DNA of 64,000 nucleotides, from positions 10,001,288-10,065,287 of the forward strand of contig JAEMBT020000009.1 of assembly GCA_018873245.2 (NCBI GenBank). The letters are read 5' to 3'. Position 1 is the first letter of the stretch, and each line of letters opens with the position of its first letter. Below the pieces are notes generated by a model, which did no database searches, was not told where the DNA came from, and saw nothing but the letters and a program-made list of their open reading frames with translations. Shown piece by piece: positions 46,867-57,020 of this stretch. The position numbers and the translations under genes are program-made. Source of the stretch: Archegozetes longisetosus. Taxonomy: Eukaryota > Arthropoda > Arachnida > Sarcoptiformes > Trhypochthoniidae.

Positions 46867-47289
46867 TCATTGTAATTCATTATTTGTCTCATTTTTATAA
46901 ACGATAACTTTTCTATCGCTTAAATCAGTGAATACGATTTCCAAGCGCCGTAAAACCCATTGATCGTGGTCATGTTCGCGATTGGCCCAGATGAACAAGT
47001 CTCCACTTTTTTTGTTTCCCTTAAAGGGGACTTTAATTCTAGTAGAAAGAGGTTCAAAGCAATTATTTAGAGTGTCACTAAGATCAACGTTTTTAACATG
47101 GATAGGTTCGCCAATTAAATCGATTGCAGCTCTATTTTGCTTAAGAGTCTTGAATGCATTCAAAAAATAAGGCTGTTTTTTCACTCGATTTCTTGCGTTA
47201 TAAACTAAACTAAGTGAAATTCCAGACCCAACAACACCAATAATACCGGCAATGCCCGCTAAGTTCATTAAACTTAATCTTGAAATCAT
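46867..47289 (-). CDS. cytochrome c oxidase assembly factor 1-like (COA1/TIM21 domain)
   Basis: COA1 is a mitochondrial inner-membrane factor for early complex IV (COX1) assembly and is related to TIM21. From ATG 47289 the protein is 140 residues, close to human COA1 (146). A membrane segment (LAGIAGIIGVVGSGISLSLV) is followed by the conserved domain: FKTLKQNRAAIDLIGEPIHV, then RIKVPFKGNKKSGDLFIWAN (human RLKIP-like, with G-x-K-x-x-G-L), DQWVLRRLEIVFTDLSDRKV and a short tail. The frame continues upstream of the ATG, but ATG 47289 gives the family-like N-terminus and sits just after CTTCAG, which could be a splice acceptor. The stop codon of the ORF on the same strand ends at 47313, leaving 23 bp, so a shared or overlapping transcript is possible. 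Confidence 0.8.
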   Translation of the reverse strand: MISRLSLMNLAGIAGIIGVVGSGISLSLVYNARNRVKKQPYFLNAFKTLKQNRAAIDLIGEPIHVKNVDLSDTLNNCFEPLSTRIKVPFKGNKKSGDLFIWANREHDHDQWVLRRLEIVFTDLSDRKVIVYKNETNNELQ

Positions 47290-47312
47290 TATCTGAAGAT
47301 TGGCGATAACTT

Positions 47313-48161
47313 CTAAACAAAATAATTCTGTTGAATACAAGACTTGTGATGATAAATATATTTTGCAACCGAAGGATATATTAGTAATAATAGACGGAAA
47401 TCGTTATCTGGTGTTTGTTTGGACGCGACACATAACTCTTGTGCTATTGAAAACTTTTTAGCATTAAATCCACTTTGAATTGAGTCGACTTGTTCAAAAA
47501 GTCTTAATAGTATTAATGACTTGTGCAGATAATAGGGATAGTAATCAAAAATAGTTTGAGATTTATTTTGATTAGATTCAACTGCTAATCGAAAGTTATA
47601 TGCGATCTCAGCAATCACTGAATGACACGAAGACTTGACTAATATTTGACCAAATTGACTAATAGTTGGCCAAAAGAGAGCAGGTCTTTCGACTACTTTC
47701 TTAGTTAAATCTAGTTGTTCACATTTAGCTTTCAACGGAGACAACTCCAACGAAATGTAGTCGAGACATGGATTTATGAAACGAATAACTTCTTCACGTA
47801 GTAAAAGATGAGGAAATAGTAGACTTAAGTCACTGTCCAAACTGTTGCCAAAAATATTAAATAACTTTTGATCTTTTAAGTCAGACTCTAACGAACTGAA
47901 AAATGTTTTGATATCTTTATGATCAATTAAATTAACGTCTAATTGAAGAGAAAGTGCACATAACTTAATAATATATTCGAGGATTAGTTTAGAATTTGAA
48001 TGATTAATATATTTAAAATGAATTACGAGATCGTAACCAATCACTCCAAACGAAGGCAAGACTGATGACAACAATAAGTGTTTGATTGAGTCTTGGCTCG
48101 AAACAATACTTTCGTAATATTTCACTATCAGTTGGTGATTATCTTCATCACTTATTGACAT
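47313..48161 (-). CDS. unrecognised 282-residue protein
   Basis: A single uninterrupted frame from ATG 48161 to TAG at 47313. The predicted protein is leucine- and serine-rich, alpha-helical in composition, with no signal peptide or obvious membrane segment. Recurrent patterns such as LLLSSVLPSFGVIGYDLVIH, SLLFPHLLLREEVIRFINPC and PSVAKYIYHHKSC suggest a helical-repeat or scaffold protein. Codon use is like that of neighbouring genes. I do not recognise the family. It is transcribed in the same direction as COA1, ending 23 bp before the COA1 ATG, and is divergent from the small gene at 48652. Confidence 0.65.
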   Translation of the reverse strand: MSISDEDNHQLIVKYYESIVSSQDSIKHLLLSSVLPSFGVIGYDLVIHFKYINHSNSKLILEYIIKLCALSLQLDVNLIDHKDIKTFFSSLESDLKDQKLFNIFGNSLDSDLSLLFPHLLLREEVIRFINPCLDYISLELSPLKAKCEQLDLTKKVVERPALFWPTISQFGQILVKSSCHSVIAEIAYNFRLAVESNQNKSQTIFDYYPYYLHKSLILLRLFEQVDSIQSGFNAKKFSIAQELCVASKQTPDNDFRLLLLIYPSVAKYIYHHKSCIQQNYFV

Positions 48162-48651
48162 AATATTTAATTAGCAAAAGTCTATTAAAGTCTATTAAAG
48201 TCTATTAAAATCTATTTTTATTAATTACCATCAGTTATCAGTTAATGTTAGATAGATTTAGCAAACTTTTTCAAAACTAAATATTCGACCTTGAGTTCAA
48301 ATCTATGCTAATGGTGCTATACATAAAGTACGTAATGACTAAGTTGATAAAATTGGTGATTTATTATGCTTGAAAGACTAACGTTTGACTAATTAGTTGT
48401 TTTTTGTCTAGTTTTAGACCTTTAAAAACTTGAAATCTGATAATAGGAGAACTTGTTAGTTTGAAAGTACATATAGGTGCTTTGTTAATTTAGACATTGA
48501 CCCAAACAATAAAACAACTGACCAAACGTGTCTTTCAGTTAGGCTAAAATAAAACCACATAATATATGAATAGAGACTGAAGTGTTTTGCTCGACATAAT
48601 TGTTACCCATTAGACTAAACTATCTTTGAATCTAAATTAAGTGAGGTAATA
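48162..48651. promoter_or_regulatory. short divergent intergenic region (bidirectional promoter candidate)
   Basis: 490 bp separate the start of the 282-residue ORF (minus) from the start of the 102-residue gene (plus), so promoter elements for both should lie here. A 12-bp tandem repeat (TCTATTAAAG type, four units) covers about 48179-48220, next to the minus-strand start. No TATA box or initiator was assigned with confidence. Confidence 0.4.
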
Positions 48652-48960
48652 ATGCGAGTAAGTCCCCGATTGTTGGTCCGCTTCTTCAATCCTGGCCAGG
48701 GAGCACCTATGATATCTCCACTAACACACGCGGCTCTATTATCTCAATGGCCAGCTAAGTATGAATTCAAGACTTCCTGGATGTTTAGGTATTTCGTCTA
48801 CTCCAACATAATTTGCTTTCCGCTCTGGATTTGGATTTGGTTGAAGGTCTCTTCACCACAAGCTAAAGCTGCTTGGGAGGCTAAGAAGAAGTTAGATCAT
48901 CACAAAGAACATTTAGCAAATATGTGGAAGGACATCGAGGGATGGAATGCTAATAAATAG
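48652..48960 (+). CDS. small single-pass membrane protein, possibly mitochondrial
   Basis: A single-exon 102-residue protein. The N-terminus is basic and amphipathic without acidic residues (MRVSPRLLVRFF), as in mitochondrial targeting sequences. It is followed by a GQGAPMISPLTHAALLSQWP segment, one membrane helix around residues 46-65 (FVYSNIICFPLWIWIWLKV) and a charged helical tail with Lys/Glu repeats (AKAAWEAKKKLDHHKEHLAN). Size and design resemble accessory subunits of respiratory complexes, but I cannot name one. AATAAA lies at 49101-49106, about 140 bp after the stop, supporting a compact transcribed unit. The divergent neighbour is next to a mitochondrial assembly factor. Confidence 0.7.
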   Translation: MRVSPRLLVRFFNPGQGAPMISPLTHAALLSQWPAKYEFKTSWMFRYFVYSNIICFPLWIWIWLKVSSPQAKAAWEAKKKLDHHKEHLANMWKDIEGWNANK

Positions 48961-50051
48961 AGTTGATTTAGTTGCAATTGCCATTGATTACTTTGATTAT
49001 TTGGCATTTAATGTATCGATTATTTCATAGATTGTAGCTATTTGTCAGCATTATATCGATGTATGAGTTAATTAATTCTATTCAATTGTAGACCTATTAA
49101 AATAAAATCTTTTAATTTCAATTATCTCTAGTTTTCACTTATTGTGCTTAAACTATAACCAATTGAATAATAAATGAATCAATAATTAGTCTTATCTGAA
49201 AATATTTACTGTGATTAAGATCGAATTTTGAATTATCAAGTTTAATTACATTTACAGATCTTAGTATTAGTCTTTACTCCAATTGAAAGTTATCTAAATT
49301 AAATTCATATCGTAATAATAATAGCACTTTTTATGAACATCTTATGACTAAGTAGTATCTCGATATTGCGAATCGCTGGGCACCGATAATCCACATTCAT
49401 TATAATGAGGTTTCATTAAAAGAGGTCAATATTAGTTGAAAGGGATGTGTCGGTCCGGACTTTTGCGTTCGCTATATCAAGGTATCACTGTATTACATAT
49501 TGATAAATAGTAATTATATTAATGTATTTCTAGTTATGGCAATTACATAAAGCAAAAGTAAATATAAAAGTTTAAAAATGTCTGCCACTATTTCACATAA
49601 TTATTGTCTATTCATGTAATACATTGTGAATAAGCTTTGATTTGAAGCCAAGTAGACTTGTCCTTAGGGAAAGACATCTCGTAAAATGTTGCCAAGACTC
49701 GGTTCTACCAAATGGATAGTGACCACTTGACTTATAGTGACCACTTGATAACGATTTATGCAAGTGTTACTTTGTCTGTAAGCTTCATTTGATTGAAAGC
49801 TACTGTCATGTATCTTAAAAGAAAGATTTGGTCACAGTGTTAGTTACAATTGTTTCATAACCTTTCATTGTTTTCAGTCAAATCGAATATTATTTCTACG
49901 AAAGAAAACAAATATAATGATAGGTTATATAATGATAGCTTATATAATCATAACTTATATAATCATAACTTATATATCATCTCGCATATGATAATAAAAT
50001 AAAAATTTCCGAACTTAAACATAAATATAAATTATTAAAATCAAGAGCCAA
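48961..50051. other. intergenic region with a decayed MITE
   Basis: Includes the 3' UTR of the small gene and, at about 49353-49490, a TA-flanked degenerate element whose right end reads CAGTGATACCTTGATATAGC on the reverse strand and whose left end reads AGTATCTCGATATTGCG. A short tandem (ATAATCATAACTTATAT) lies at about 49915-49980. No gene seen. Confidence 0.5.
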
Positions 50052-50834
50052 TCAATGCATACGTCTTCGACGTTTCCATAGCATATTGGCTGAAGAAAGA
50101 CTGGAATTATAAGAGGAAGTAGAAGACGAAGACAGTCCCATAGTTAAGAATGGGTTTCTAGTTGAAGGAACAGCAAAATCAATTGGTCGGGCACCATGTG
50201 AATGGTTATGATGTCTTTGTCTACTATTTGTTTTATTTGTTTTCGCTATCACTTCATAGAAATCACTTTGCTCGTCATCTCCATCGAAGTTGTTGTCTGA
50301 ATCGTAATCGTCTGATGTCTCGCTTAGTGATGATGTGCTGCTGTCGCACTCCATTTGATTACCATTTGATGTTGTGTTTGTACCTGAGGCTTGAGTTGCT
50401 TCAGAAATAGTTGAACTTCTTTTACGTTTACCCGTATAAGGAGAGGAATTGAATTGCATTTGAAGTGGAAGTTTGTGGTTAGGATGTGTCTGATTTGAAG
50501 ATAAACTGTTATTTAAATGAGTTAGTTTCTTATTAACTCTCTTCCCCTTTCTGGCTGACAACTGACTCATTTTACTATTAATACCACTATTAGTTTCTTC
50601 ATCAGACTCACTATCAGATAATATCAATAACTTCGATCTAATTAGTATGGAAGCTGTTCTGGCCACAGGTTTGTGGTTCTTCTGAGGTCTACTTTGTGAG
50701 TCTTTACTGCAATCCATGCATTTGTCAATTGAGTTGATGTCAATATCTATATTACAATCGTTTGAAGTGCTATTAACGCCACAATTGTCCACATCAATCA
50801 TAGCACTGCTTAATTCATCCACTAATTCATCCAT
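50052..50834 (-). CDS. GPATCH2 / GPATCH2L-like protein lacking a G-patch
   Basis: A single-exon 260-residue protein. The N-terminus MDELVDELSSAM matches the MDELVHDL start shared by vertebrate GPATCH2 and GPATCH2L. A second conserved block lies at residues 161-194: MEC, a Ser/Thr run, then GDDEQSDFYE (vertebrate GDDEQSDWFYE). In between come an acidic serine block (LSDSESDEE) and basic stretches (ARKGKRVNKK, TGKRKRSS). The C-terminus is basic (MLWKRRRRMH), as in the KRKRK region of GPATCH2L. No G-patch glycine motif is present, which is like GPATCH2L or a shortened GPATCH2. Nuclear location is expected. Function is poorly known; GPATCH2 has been tied to the DHX15 helicase through its G-patch, which this protein could not use. 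Confidence 0.75.
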   Translation of the reverse strand: MDELVDELSSAMIDVDNCGVNSTSNDCNIDIDINSIDKCMDCSKDSQSRPQKNHKPVARTASILIRSKLLILSDSESDEETNSGINSKMSQLSARKGKRVNKKLTHLNNSLSSNQTHPNHKLPLQMQFNSSPYTGKRKRSSTISEATQASGTNTTSNGNQMECDSSTSSLSETSDDYDSDNNFDGDDEQSDFYEVIAKTNKTNSRQRHHNHSHGARPIDFAVPSTRNPFLTMGLSSSSTSSYNSSLSSANMLWKRRRRMH

Positions 50835-50973
50835 TATTTATACCAATTTGGGTCAGTTATTATAAATATTGAATATGTTCATCAAAAATACGATTCATTT
50901 ATATATTCATTTTGTTTTCTATGCAAACCGTAAACAACACAAAACTACATAAACTCCCAGTTTTGACGACCGA

Positions 50974-50981
50974 TGACGTCA
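50974..50981. promoter_or_regulatory. CRE-like palindrome TGACGTCA
   Basis: Full-length CREB/ATF consensus 140 bp upstream of the GPATCH2-like start codon. The match is exact; whether it is used is inference. Confidence 0.35.
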
Positions 50982-51663
50982 TGAAAAGTTAGTACCTTTT
51001 AAAGTTACTACGACCACAGATCTACAATCGCGCAACTTCATATTATGCTATCCTATTCAAGTTGATTTCCGTATTGACCACTTTGCAAATTATGTTCAAT
51101 TTGACTTATTTTCAACTAAAGTTAACTTGTTTTGCAAGAGTTATCTCATTTAATCGCATTAAGCAACATAGCTGTGAGTGTCAAAACACTTGATTAAATG
51201 AGTCATTCAAAGCAATATATTTATTATTATGACTTTATAAGTGGTCAACATCTGCTAATAGTATTATAGATGAGTCGAGCTTTGAGTCAGTGCTTGTATT
51301 TAGCAGTGTTTTTAGAGCATGCAGAGCTTTTAGGGGGCTTATATAGTGCATAACCCCTTAAACGCGGGCTCTTTGTTTTGATCTGATCCAATGTAAGGTT
51401 TGAAACGATGTGCTTCAGAGTTCGCATCTCAATCAATTTAGTTAAGATTGAATATATGCTTTTGAGCCAGAAATAGATTTCAACTTTAAAGAAAACCTTA
51501 TGTTTTATTGAAAGCAATTCTTTAACAACCAAATTCTAGGCACTGTTTATTATGCGCGTAGGTTTTTCAAAGGTTATACTCGTTATTTCAGGTAATTTAA
51601 GTTAATTATTACTTGATTACACATTTATTCTAATAATTTGATGGATTCCTTATAGAGTATTCA

Positions 51664-52288
51664 ATGCTGAGCAGGTTAGGGTTCCAGAGGTTCGTGAACG
51701 AGCCTCAAACCTGAACCCCTTTTACAAATTTGAGCCTCGAACCCGAACGCGAATTCCGAACCTCTAGACTTTTGAAAAAAACATCTGTCTTGTATATTTT
51801 AAACATTGTAAATAATATCTTCAAATTACGGTATTACACACGTTTTTGCACGCTTTTCTTATAATAGATAATGCAATGACAGAGTCATTTACTCATTACA
51901 TATGATGTAAACAATCCATTAATTGTATTGAATTTCGATAAATCACTATTCTAAATCTGAGGTGCAGGTTCGGGTTCCGCTCGAGAGCCTCTGAAGTTCA
52001 TTTATGCTCAGCAGAGGTAGGTTTCATTAATCAATAGTTATGTGGTTCTATTTTAAAAATTCAAATCAATGTAGTAATATTCAATTGAATTTTCAAATGT
52101 ATTTATTCTCAGTATAAGTGTGGGTAGAGGTTCAGGACTAGAACCTTGAACCTCAAACCTCAAACCTCAAACCTCAAACCTCAAATCTAAACCTCTTTCA
52201 AAACTTAGAGCCTGAACCCGAGTCTAAACCTGAGGTTCAGGTTCGGGTTCGGACTTGAGAGGTTCTGAAGTTCATTTATGCTCAGCAT
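51664..52288. mobile_element. TIR repeat cluster with GAGGTTC arrays
   Basis: The left end reads ATGCTGAGCAGG and the right end on the reverse strand ATGCTGAGCATAAATGAAC. An internal copy of the right end (CTGAAGTTCATTTATGCTCA) occurs at about 51990-52011, so two overlapping or nested copies are likely. Subterminal parts are dense in CCTCAAACCTGAACC / GGTTCGGGTTC motifs, including five tandem CAAACCT units near 52154-52190. No transposase and no clear target duplication were seen. Confidence 0.55.
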
Positions 52289-53875
52289 TAAAAGTAGTCA
52301 AAAGATTTTCTCGCATTCACAAGTTCCAAAAAGATATTGAAAATAATGAATTGCTCCCATTAGATCGAATCTTTCATTAGAATCGATCATTTCTCATGAC
52401 TCTCGACAATTTGGATTTGAAAAAAATTAAGGATAAAATTTGTTTGTGGAATATGAGATCAATTAATTGAGTTGTAGTTCGAGGCGAATCAAGTCTGTTA
52501 ATGCAGCGCATTTAACAAAATACTAATTATCGGTGTCGAGGACACAAACCGTCTGTTAAAATTATAAAAACATAACATCTTTCAGCTTATGCCCATTCAG
52601 ATAACAAAATTTAGAATATGTTCCATCCGATAGATCTTTAAATTAATGTTCATAAGTAATTGTTATGAAAGAATATAATTTTATTATACGATGGCGGATG
52701 AGAGCGTATCTTTCTATTGACTTCGTTTGTTTATAATGTATTGAGTATTAAATATGCCTTATTCCGATTTCGGTCATTTGAAAACTAGAAATTCAGGGAT
52801 CATACTCGATAACAAAAAGATTAAAAGCAATTTTTTAAAAATAACTCAATAATTAAGTTTATATGAAATATGACCATTAAAATAATGATTTGATCTGTTT
52901 GATTGAATTCATGGTAATTGAATTGACACCACATAAATGCTTCGCAAAACTTGTGTTACTCGATTTACAATTGATTCTTTTAGTGCAACGTAAACATTGA
53001 GCACATTCTTTATCTAATTTCTTAAAGTGATTCTAGATCCAACTGACCATCTCGTGAAATTAATTAATTACACTTTAGTTGACTAATTAAATTTTTAAGA
53101 TGACAATAAATGACTATTGAATGACAAGAAAGTTGCCAAAACATGTGTTTTATCAGACTCTCACATTTAGAGGGGTTCTACATATCAATTCTCACAAAAT
53201 AGAAGTGTTTTATAGGTCAATGCTTTCAAAGGTTACGAAAATTACGAAAAAATCTTTAATAAGTTAGTGACAAATTGATACTATTATTTATTTCTTGAAA
53301 ATTTTCAAGAGTCTCAACTGCATTCGATCGAGATCGAGAGTTAAAACTCTCGAAGAGACTCGAGAGTCTCGACTCTCGAATCATCCTCTAAATATAAACT
53401 TTGTTACTTAATATAAACTCTCTAAAAGCTTATATATTCCAATTTTTGATATGCAGCATGATATAACGAAAAAGCTTTTACTTATTGAGTGTTCGTTATA
53501 TCTAGACTTTATTGTATATAGTTCCCAAACAAATTCGATTAAATTGAAAATGAGTGTATAATATATAAATAATATCAATTTAAGTTTTAAATTATATTTT
53601 ATTCTGCCTTATCTAGCATTCAATCAAATTTCACATTCGGTCTTTTTGTTCTCAATATTATTAATTTGAACTTTTTTCATTCGATATTTGTTCTTTGATT
53701 TTATGCTGCAAAATCCTCAAACCTTACACTAGCAGATATTCATTTTTAACACTTCTAATTACGGTTTAATAAATAATTATTATATAACGATTATAACAGC
53801 AATTATAGAAATAGATATAATATTAAAGTTTATATTGTGTTAACACAAGTCAACAATTTTCAATAAATTCTATGA

Positions 53876-55210
53876 TCAATACAAGGACGTATCAGTAATT
53901 TTCAGCATAAGGATCATAGTCAAGGCTGTGATCTATAAATAGTAAAAGCAGTCTCAAAATCCATATTATGTTACAAATCAGTTCTTACTTCGTATCCACG
54001 AAAATGGTTTATAACAAATAGTTTCCAACAATAAAATCCAATTTTCTTTTGACTTAACCTCTGAACGAATGACGAGAACTAAAAAATAATTAAAATCATT
54101 CATTCAATGAATAATTGTTTGATTTTTATAAGTTTTACAAACTTTGATGTGTGTGGCATAATTTAAGTGCATCTTGTTAGGTGTGAACACGATTCCCAAT
54201 AAAATGTCATACATTTTATTAGTTTGATAATAGACAGAAGAGGCACAACTTATGATTAACATCAGAGGGAGCATGAAAACAAGAGAAACAAAAATGAAAA
54301 ACGATTTTAATATTAAACCAGTTTCCGAGAATATAATAATGAATAAGAGTAAGTCAATTATATAAGAGTATGTAAGCCAAACCCAGAATAAATACTCTGA
54401 CCAAAAATTTTTATTAAATGAGTTGATTTCCAAATAGTTTTTATCCAAGGTCTTCATTATAATCATAGCTCTTTCGTTCGTTAATTTTGACTTGTTTTTA
54501 GCAAAATTCTTGATTTTCTCATTCAATTCTTCAGCTCTAATTGACAGGTAGTAACAAATGAGGTAAAAGTAGATCATGGTGTACATAAGCATCATGCCGA
54601 CTTGATACCCGGTTAAAACCGAAAGCAAATTCAGAGGAAATACATAGAAAATGAATTGAATGAGAGAACAGTTGAAAAAGATCGGCAGATTGTGAGCAAT
54701 CAAACCAGATGTTATGGTCACTGGTTTTGAGAATTTATCAGTAATATAGAACATTCGCTTCGCTGTTTTCATGAATTTGTATATTCGGACTTTATTTGAA
54801 AGCCCAATACTTAGAGGCGAAGTGAGTCCTGATATCATCTCAAATGGTTTCAAATAAGTCGGAAATTCGTTATTCTTGTAATTTCTATAATGAATCCATT
54901 GTATAATCAGTATAAAGGAAATTACTACTATCGCAAAGATATTAAAGTGAATTCTCGCGTTTACGAAGTATGAGAAGTCGATAATTATTATGAAGTATTC
55001 AGCATTTTCTTCCGGTAAAAGTAAAGAAGTGATAGCTCTGATAAGAAATATCAAATTCGCTATAGTAATCAATAATGGATTAAGAAATATGTTCCTTTTA
55101 TTCGATCCATTTTGGAAAAGAGATAAACCGACGAGATATAAATGAGATCCGGCAGAAGTGACCAACAATTCCTGATCCAATATTTGTGAAGGATCGAACT
55201 CACTTTCCAT
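53876..55210 (-). CDS. gustatory-receptor-like seven-helix membrane protein
   Basis: Three exons in phase 0: 54143-55210, 53989-54078 and 53876-53932, giving 404 residues, the usual size for arthropod Gr/Or chemoreceptors. About seven hydrophobic segments occur in the first exon (for example FFNCSLIQFIFYVFPLNLLS, YTMIYFYLICYYLSIR, LFWVWLTYSYIIDLLLFIII). A long charged loop between them (RAEELNEKIKNFAKNKSKL) and short late exons encoding FVQRLSQKKIGFYCWKLFVI fit the Gr C-terminal layout (a small last exon after an I-G-F motif). The insect TYhhhhhQF signature is not present, so this is a structural assignment. ATG 55210 is the first Met, but the frame is open to an acceptor at 55280, so an upstream coding exon is possible. 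Two decayed paralogues lie at 56840-57020 and 60350-62785. Confidence 0.65.
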
Positions 55211-55355
55211 ATTCAACGTCACCCAGTTTTCAGTTTTAATAAATTTATCAAATCTTAGAAATATTGTTATCGAAGTGCTCTGAAATGAAATAAAAAAATA
55301 TAAGAATATTATTGAGTTTTACTGTTATTTTATGTATACTCATTCAATGATTCCA

Positions 55356-55921
55356 CTCTAACAATGGAGGTTTGAAACCGATTGGTGAAAATACCAGTTA
55401 AAATAGGTTGAAACCCCAAGTCAATGTATTTTAAATGCCAGAATCGACAAATTAGCTGCCACTGGGACTATGATCATAATAAAATCAACGATTGATTAGT
55501 TAATTAATTATGAAGCAATGCAAACTTCTTTAAAAGTTTAGAGCAAAGTGATCATGCGCCTTATTAAAATAGAGCTCTGTACGGATTCGCAAACTTTTAT
55601 TATAAAATTTATGAACTTATTAAGCTTAAGTTAGATAAACAATGAGTTCTTCAATATTATCAATGTTACAACTTTGTAATAAAAGTTTGTGAATTCGTAC
55701 AGAGCTCTATTTTAATTAAGCGCATGATCACTTTACTCTAAACTTTTAAAGAAGTTTGCATTACTTCATAATTAATTAACTAATCAATCGTTAATTTTAT
55801 TATGATCATAGTCCCAGTGGCGGCTAATTTGTCGATTCCGATATTTAAAATACATTGGTCTTGGAGCTTCAACCGATTTTAACTATTTCCATCAATCGGT
55901 TTCAAACCTCCATTGTAAGAG
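55356..55921. mobile_element. 566-bp foldback element (near-perfect long inverted repeat)
   Basis: Arms of about 240-250 bp are almost exact reverse complements around a centre near 55640, with a spacer of about 70-90 bp. The outer ends read CTCTAACAATGGAGGTTTG and, inverted, CTCTTACAATGGAGGTTTG. Inner paired blocks include AATAGAGCTCTGTACG, GCAATGCAAACTTCTTTAAA and GACTATGATCATAATAAAAT. No coding frame; no clear target duplication. It lies just upstream of the receptor gene, perhaps within an intron if an upstream exon exists near 56704-56735. Confidence 0.85.
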
Positions 55922-56009
55922 CTAATTAAACTTATTAGCAAACAACTTTTACTGCCATCTCAACCTTTGAATAAAAATGTTAAAAATTTGTAGCTTACTA
56001 TTAAATATA

Positions 56010-56436
56010 TGTATAAGGGTTTTGCTTATGCAATGCGGTTTTTGTTAGTAAAATTGCACCGGTCGCCCGGATTGAGGGTTGTCTTCGACACTGAAGTCGT
56101 TGTTTCAGAAGCACGGAAACCATCGCTGACACTGACTCACACTCAGAGCTTTGCGACCATATGCGTCCCGAATGTGTTGTGCGGCTTCGGTAGCATTTGG
56201 TCCCCGATGAAACTCATACAGCAAACAATGTCTTATGTGAGTCTTAGTCGGAAACTCTTCAGCCATTTTGGACACAATTTATTTAAAGATTATTTGTCAA
56301 TAATTTGAGTTTAGATATCACTCTTTTGAATGACTTTCCAAAAACATTTGTAAACAATCGATTACTGATTCAAAATTGACCTCGAACATAACGTTAAAAA
56401 CCGCATTACATAAGCAAAACCCTAATATATTTATTT
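56010..56436 (-). mobile_element. internally deleted mariner element (HTH remnant)
   Basis: Terminal inverted repeats AGGGTTTTGCTTATGCAATG (left) and AGGGTTTTGCTTATGTAATG (right, reverse strand). The minus strand retains only a mariner-type transposase start: MAEEFPTKTHIRHCLLYEFH, then GRKALSVSQCQRWF and VEDNPQSGRP, followed by a stop. The whole DDE catalytic domain is missing. It differs from the mariner at 61181-62524 in ends and protein. Confidence 0.85.
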
Positions 56437-56839
56437 GGAAAAATTTCACACGATACCTATTCTATCAAACGAAAATTATAAAACGTTTAACTACATTAAG
56501 AGATAAAAGTTTGACTTGTTAGTAACATTATATTTTCTTGAGTTCAAACTCTGTTTTTATATCAAAACTTTTATTTAACAACTGTAAACCTTTTTCGTTC
56601 ACTATTTATCAAACTTATTGATAAGTATAGCATAACTTTATTTCAAAAAATCAAAAACTGAACAAATTTTAATGAAACTTTAAATTTGAATTAAAAACTC
56701 ACCAGAAGCCCATAAATCGCCTTATTTCCCAAAGTTCAAAATTTGAGCTTATACACAACGTAGACATCAATAAAAGTGTATTTCTATATTATATTACACT
56801 CTATTGAGAAAACAAATAAAATGTTGATTAACGATGCTT

Positions 56840-57020
56840 GATGATAAACCGATGAAACATAAATGAGTTCGGCAGAGATGACCAATAATTTGGCAGTAAT
56901 ATTCGTAATGGATCAAAATCACCTTCTTTATTCAACGCTATTCAGTCTTAAGTTTTAATGAACTTATCAAATTTGATAGATATATATATATTATCGAAGT
57001 GCTCTGAAATGATATCAAAA
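56840..57020 (-). pseudogene. Gr-like receptor 5' fragment
   Basis: About 180 bp aligns with the first part of the receptor exon and its upstream sequence at 55130-55285: AAATGAG with TCGGCAGAGATGACCAA here versus TCCGGCAGAAGTGACCAA there, and ATCGAAGTGCTCTGAAATGA in both. The frame is broken and no downstream body follows. A potential leading exon (ATGACTAATGGACTTTTG before GTAAGT) lies at about 57137-57154, and a similar donor context is seen near 56712, hinting at how the intact gene's missing first exon may look. Confidence 0.65.

Larger units (their letters stand above)
50835..53875. other. intergenic region with GC-rich repeat arrays
   Basis: No gene seen. A perfect cAMP-response-element-like palindrome TGACGTCA lies at 50974-50981, about 140 bp upstream of the GPATCH2-like start. 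A TIR-type repeat cluster spans 51664-52288. An AGAGTCTCGA-rich inverted stretch lies at about 53322-53382. The minus-strand frame at 51287-51532 is discarded. Confidence 0.5.

Noticed and set aside
53322-53382. AGAGTCTCGAGAGT-rich inverted stretch as a regulatory palindrome
   Set aside because: Short overlapping CTCGAGAG units form local palindromes without a defined stem-loop or nearby promoter; likely simple-sequence drift.
56009-56308. 99-codon plus-strand frame
   Set aside because: It is the antisense shadow of the mariner transposase fragment and begins within its terminal inverted repeat.
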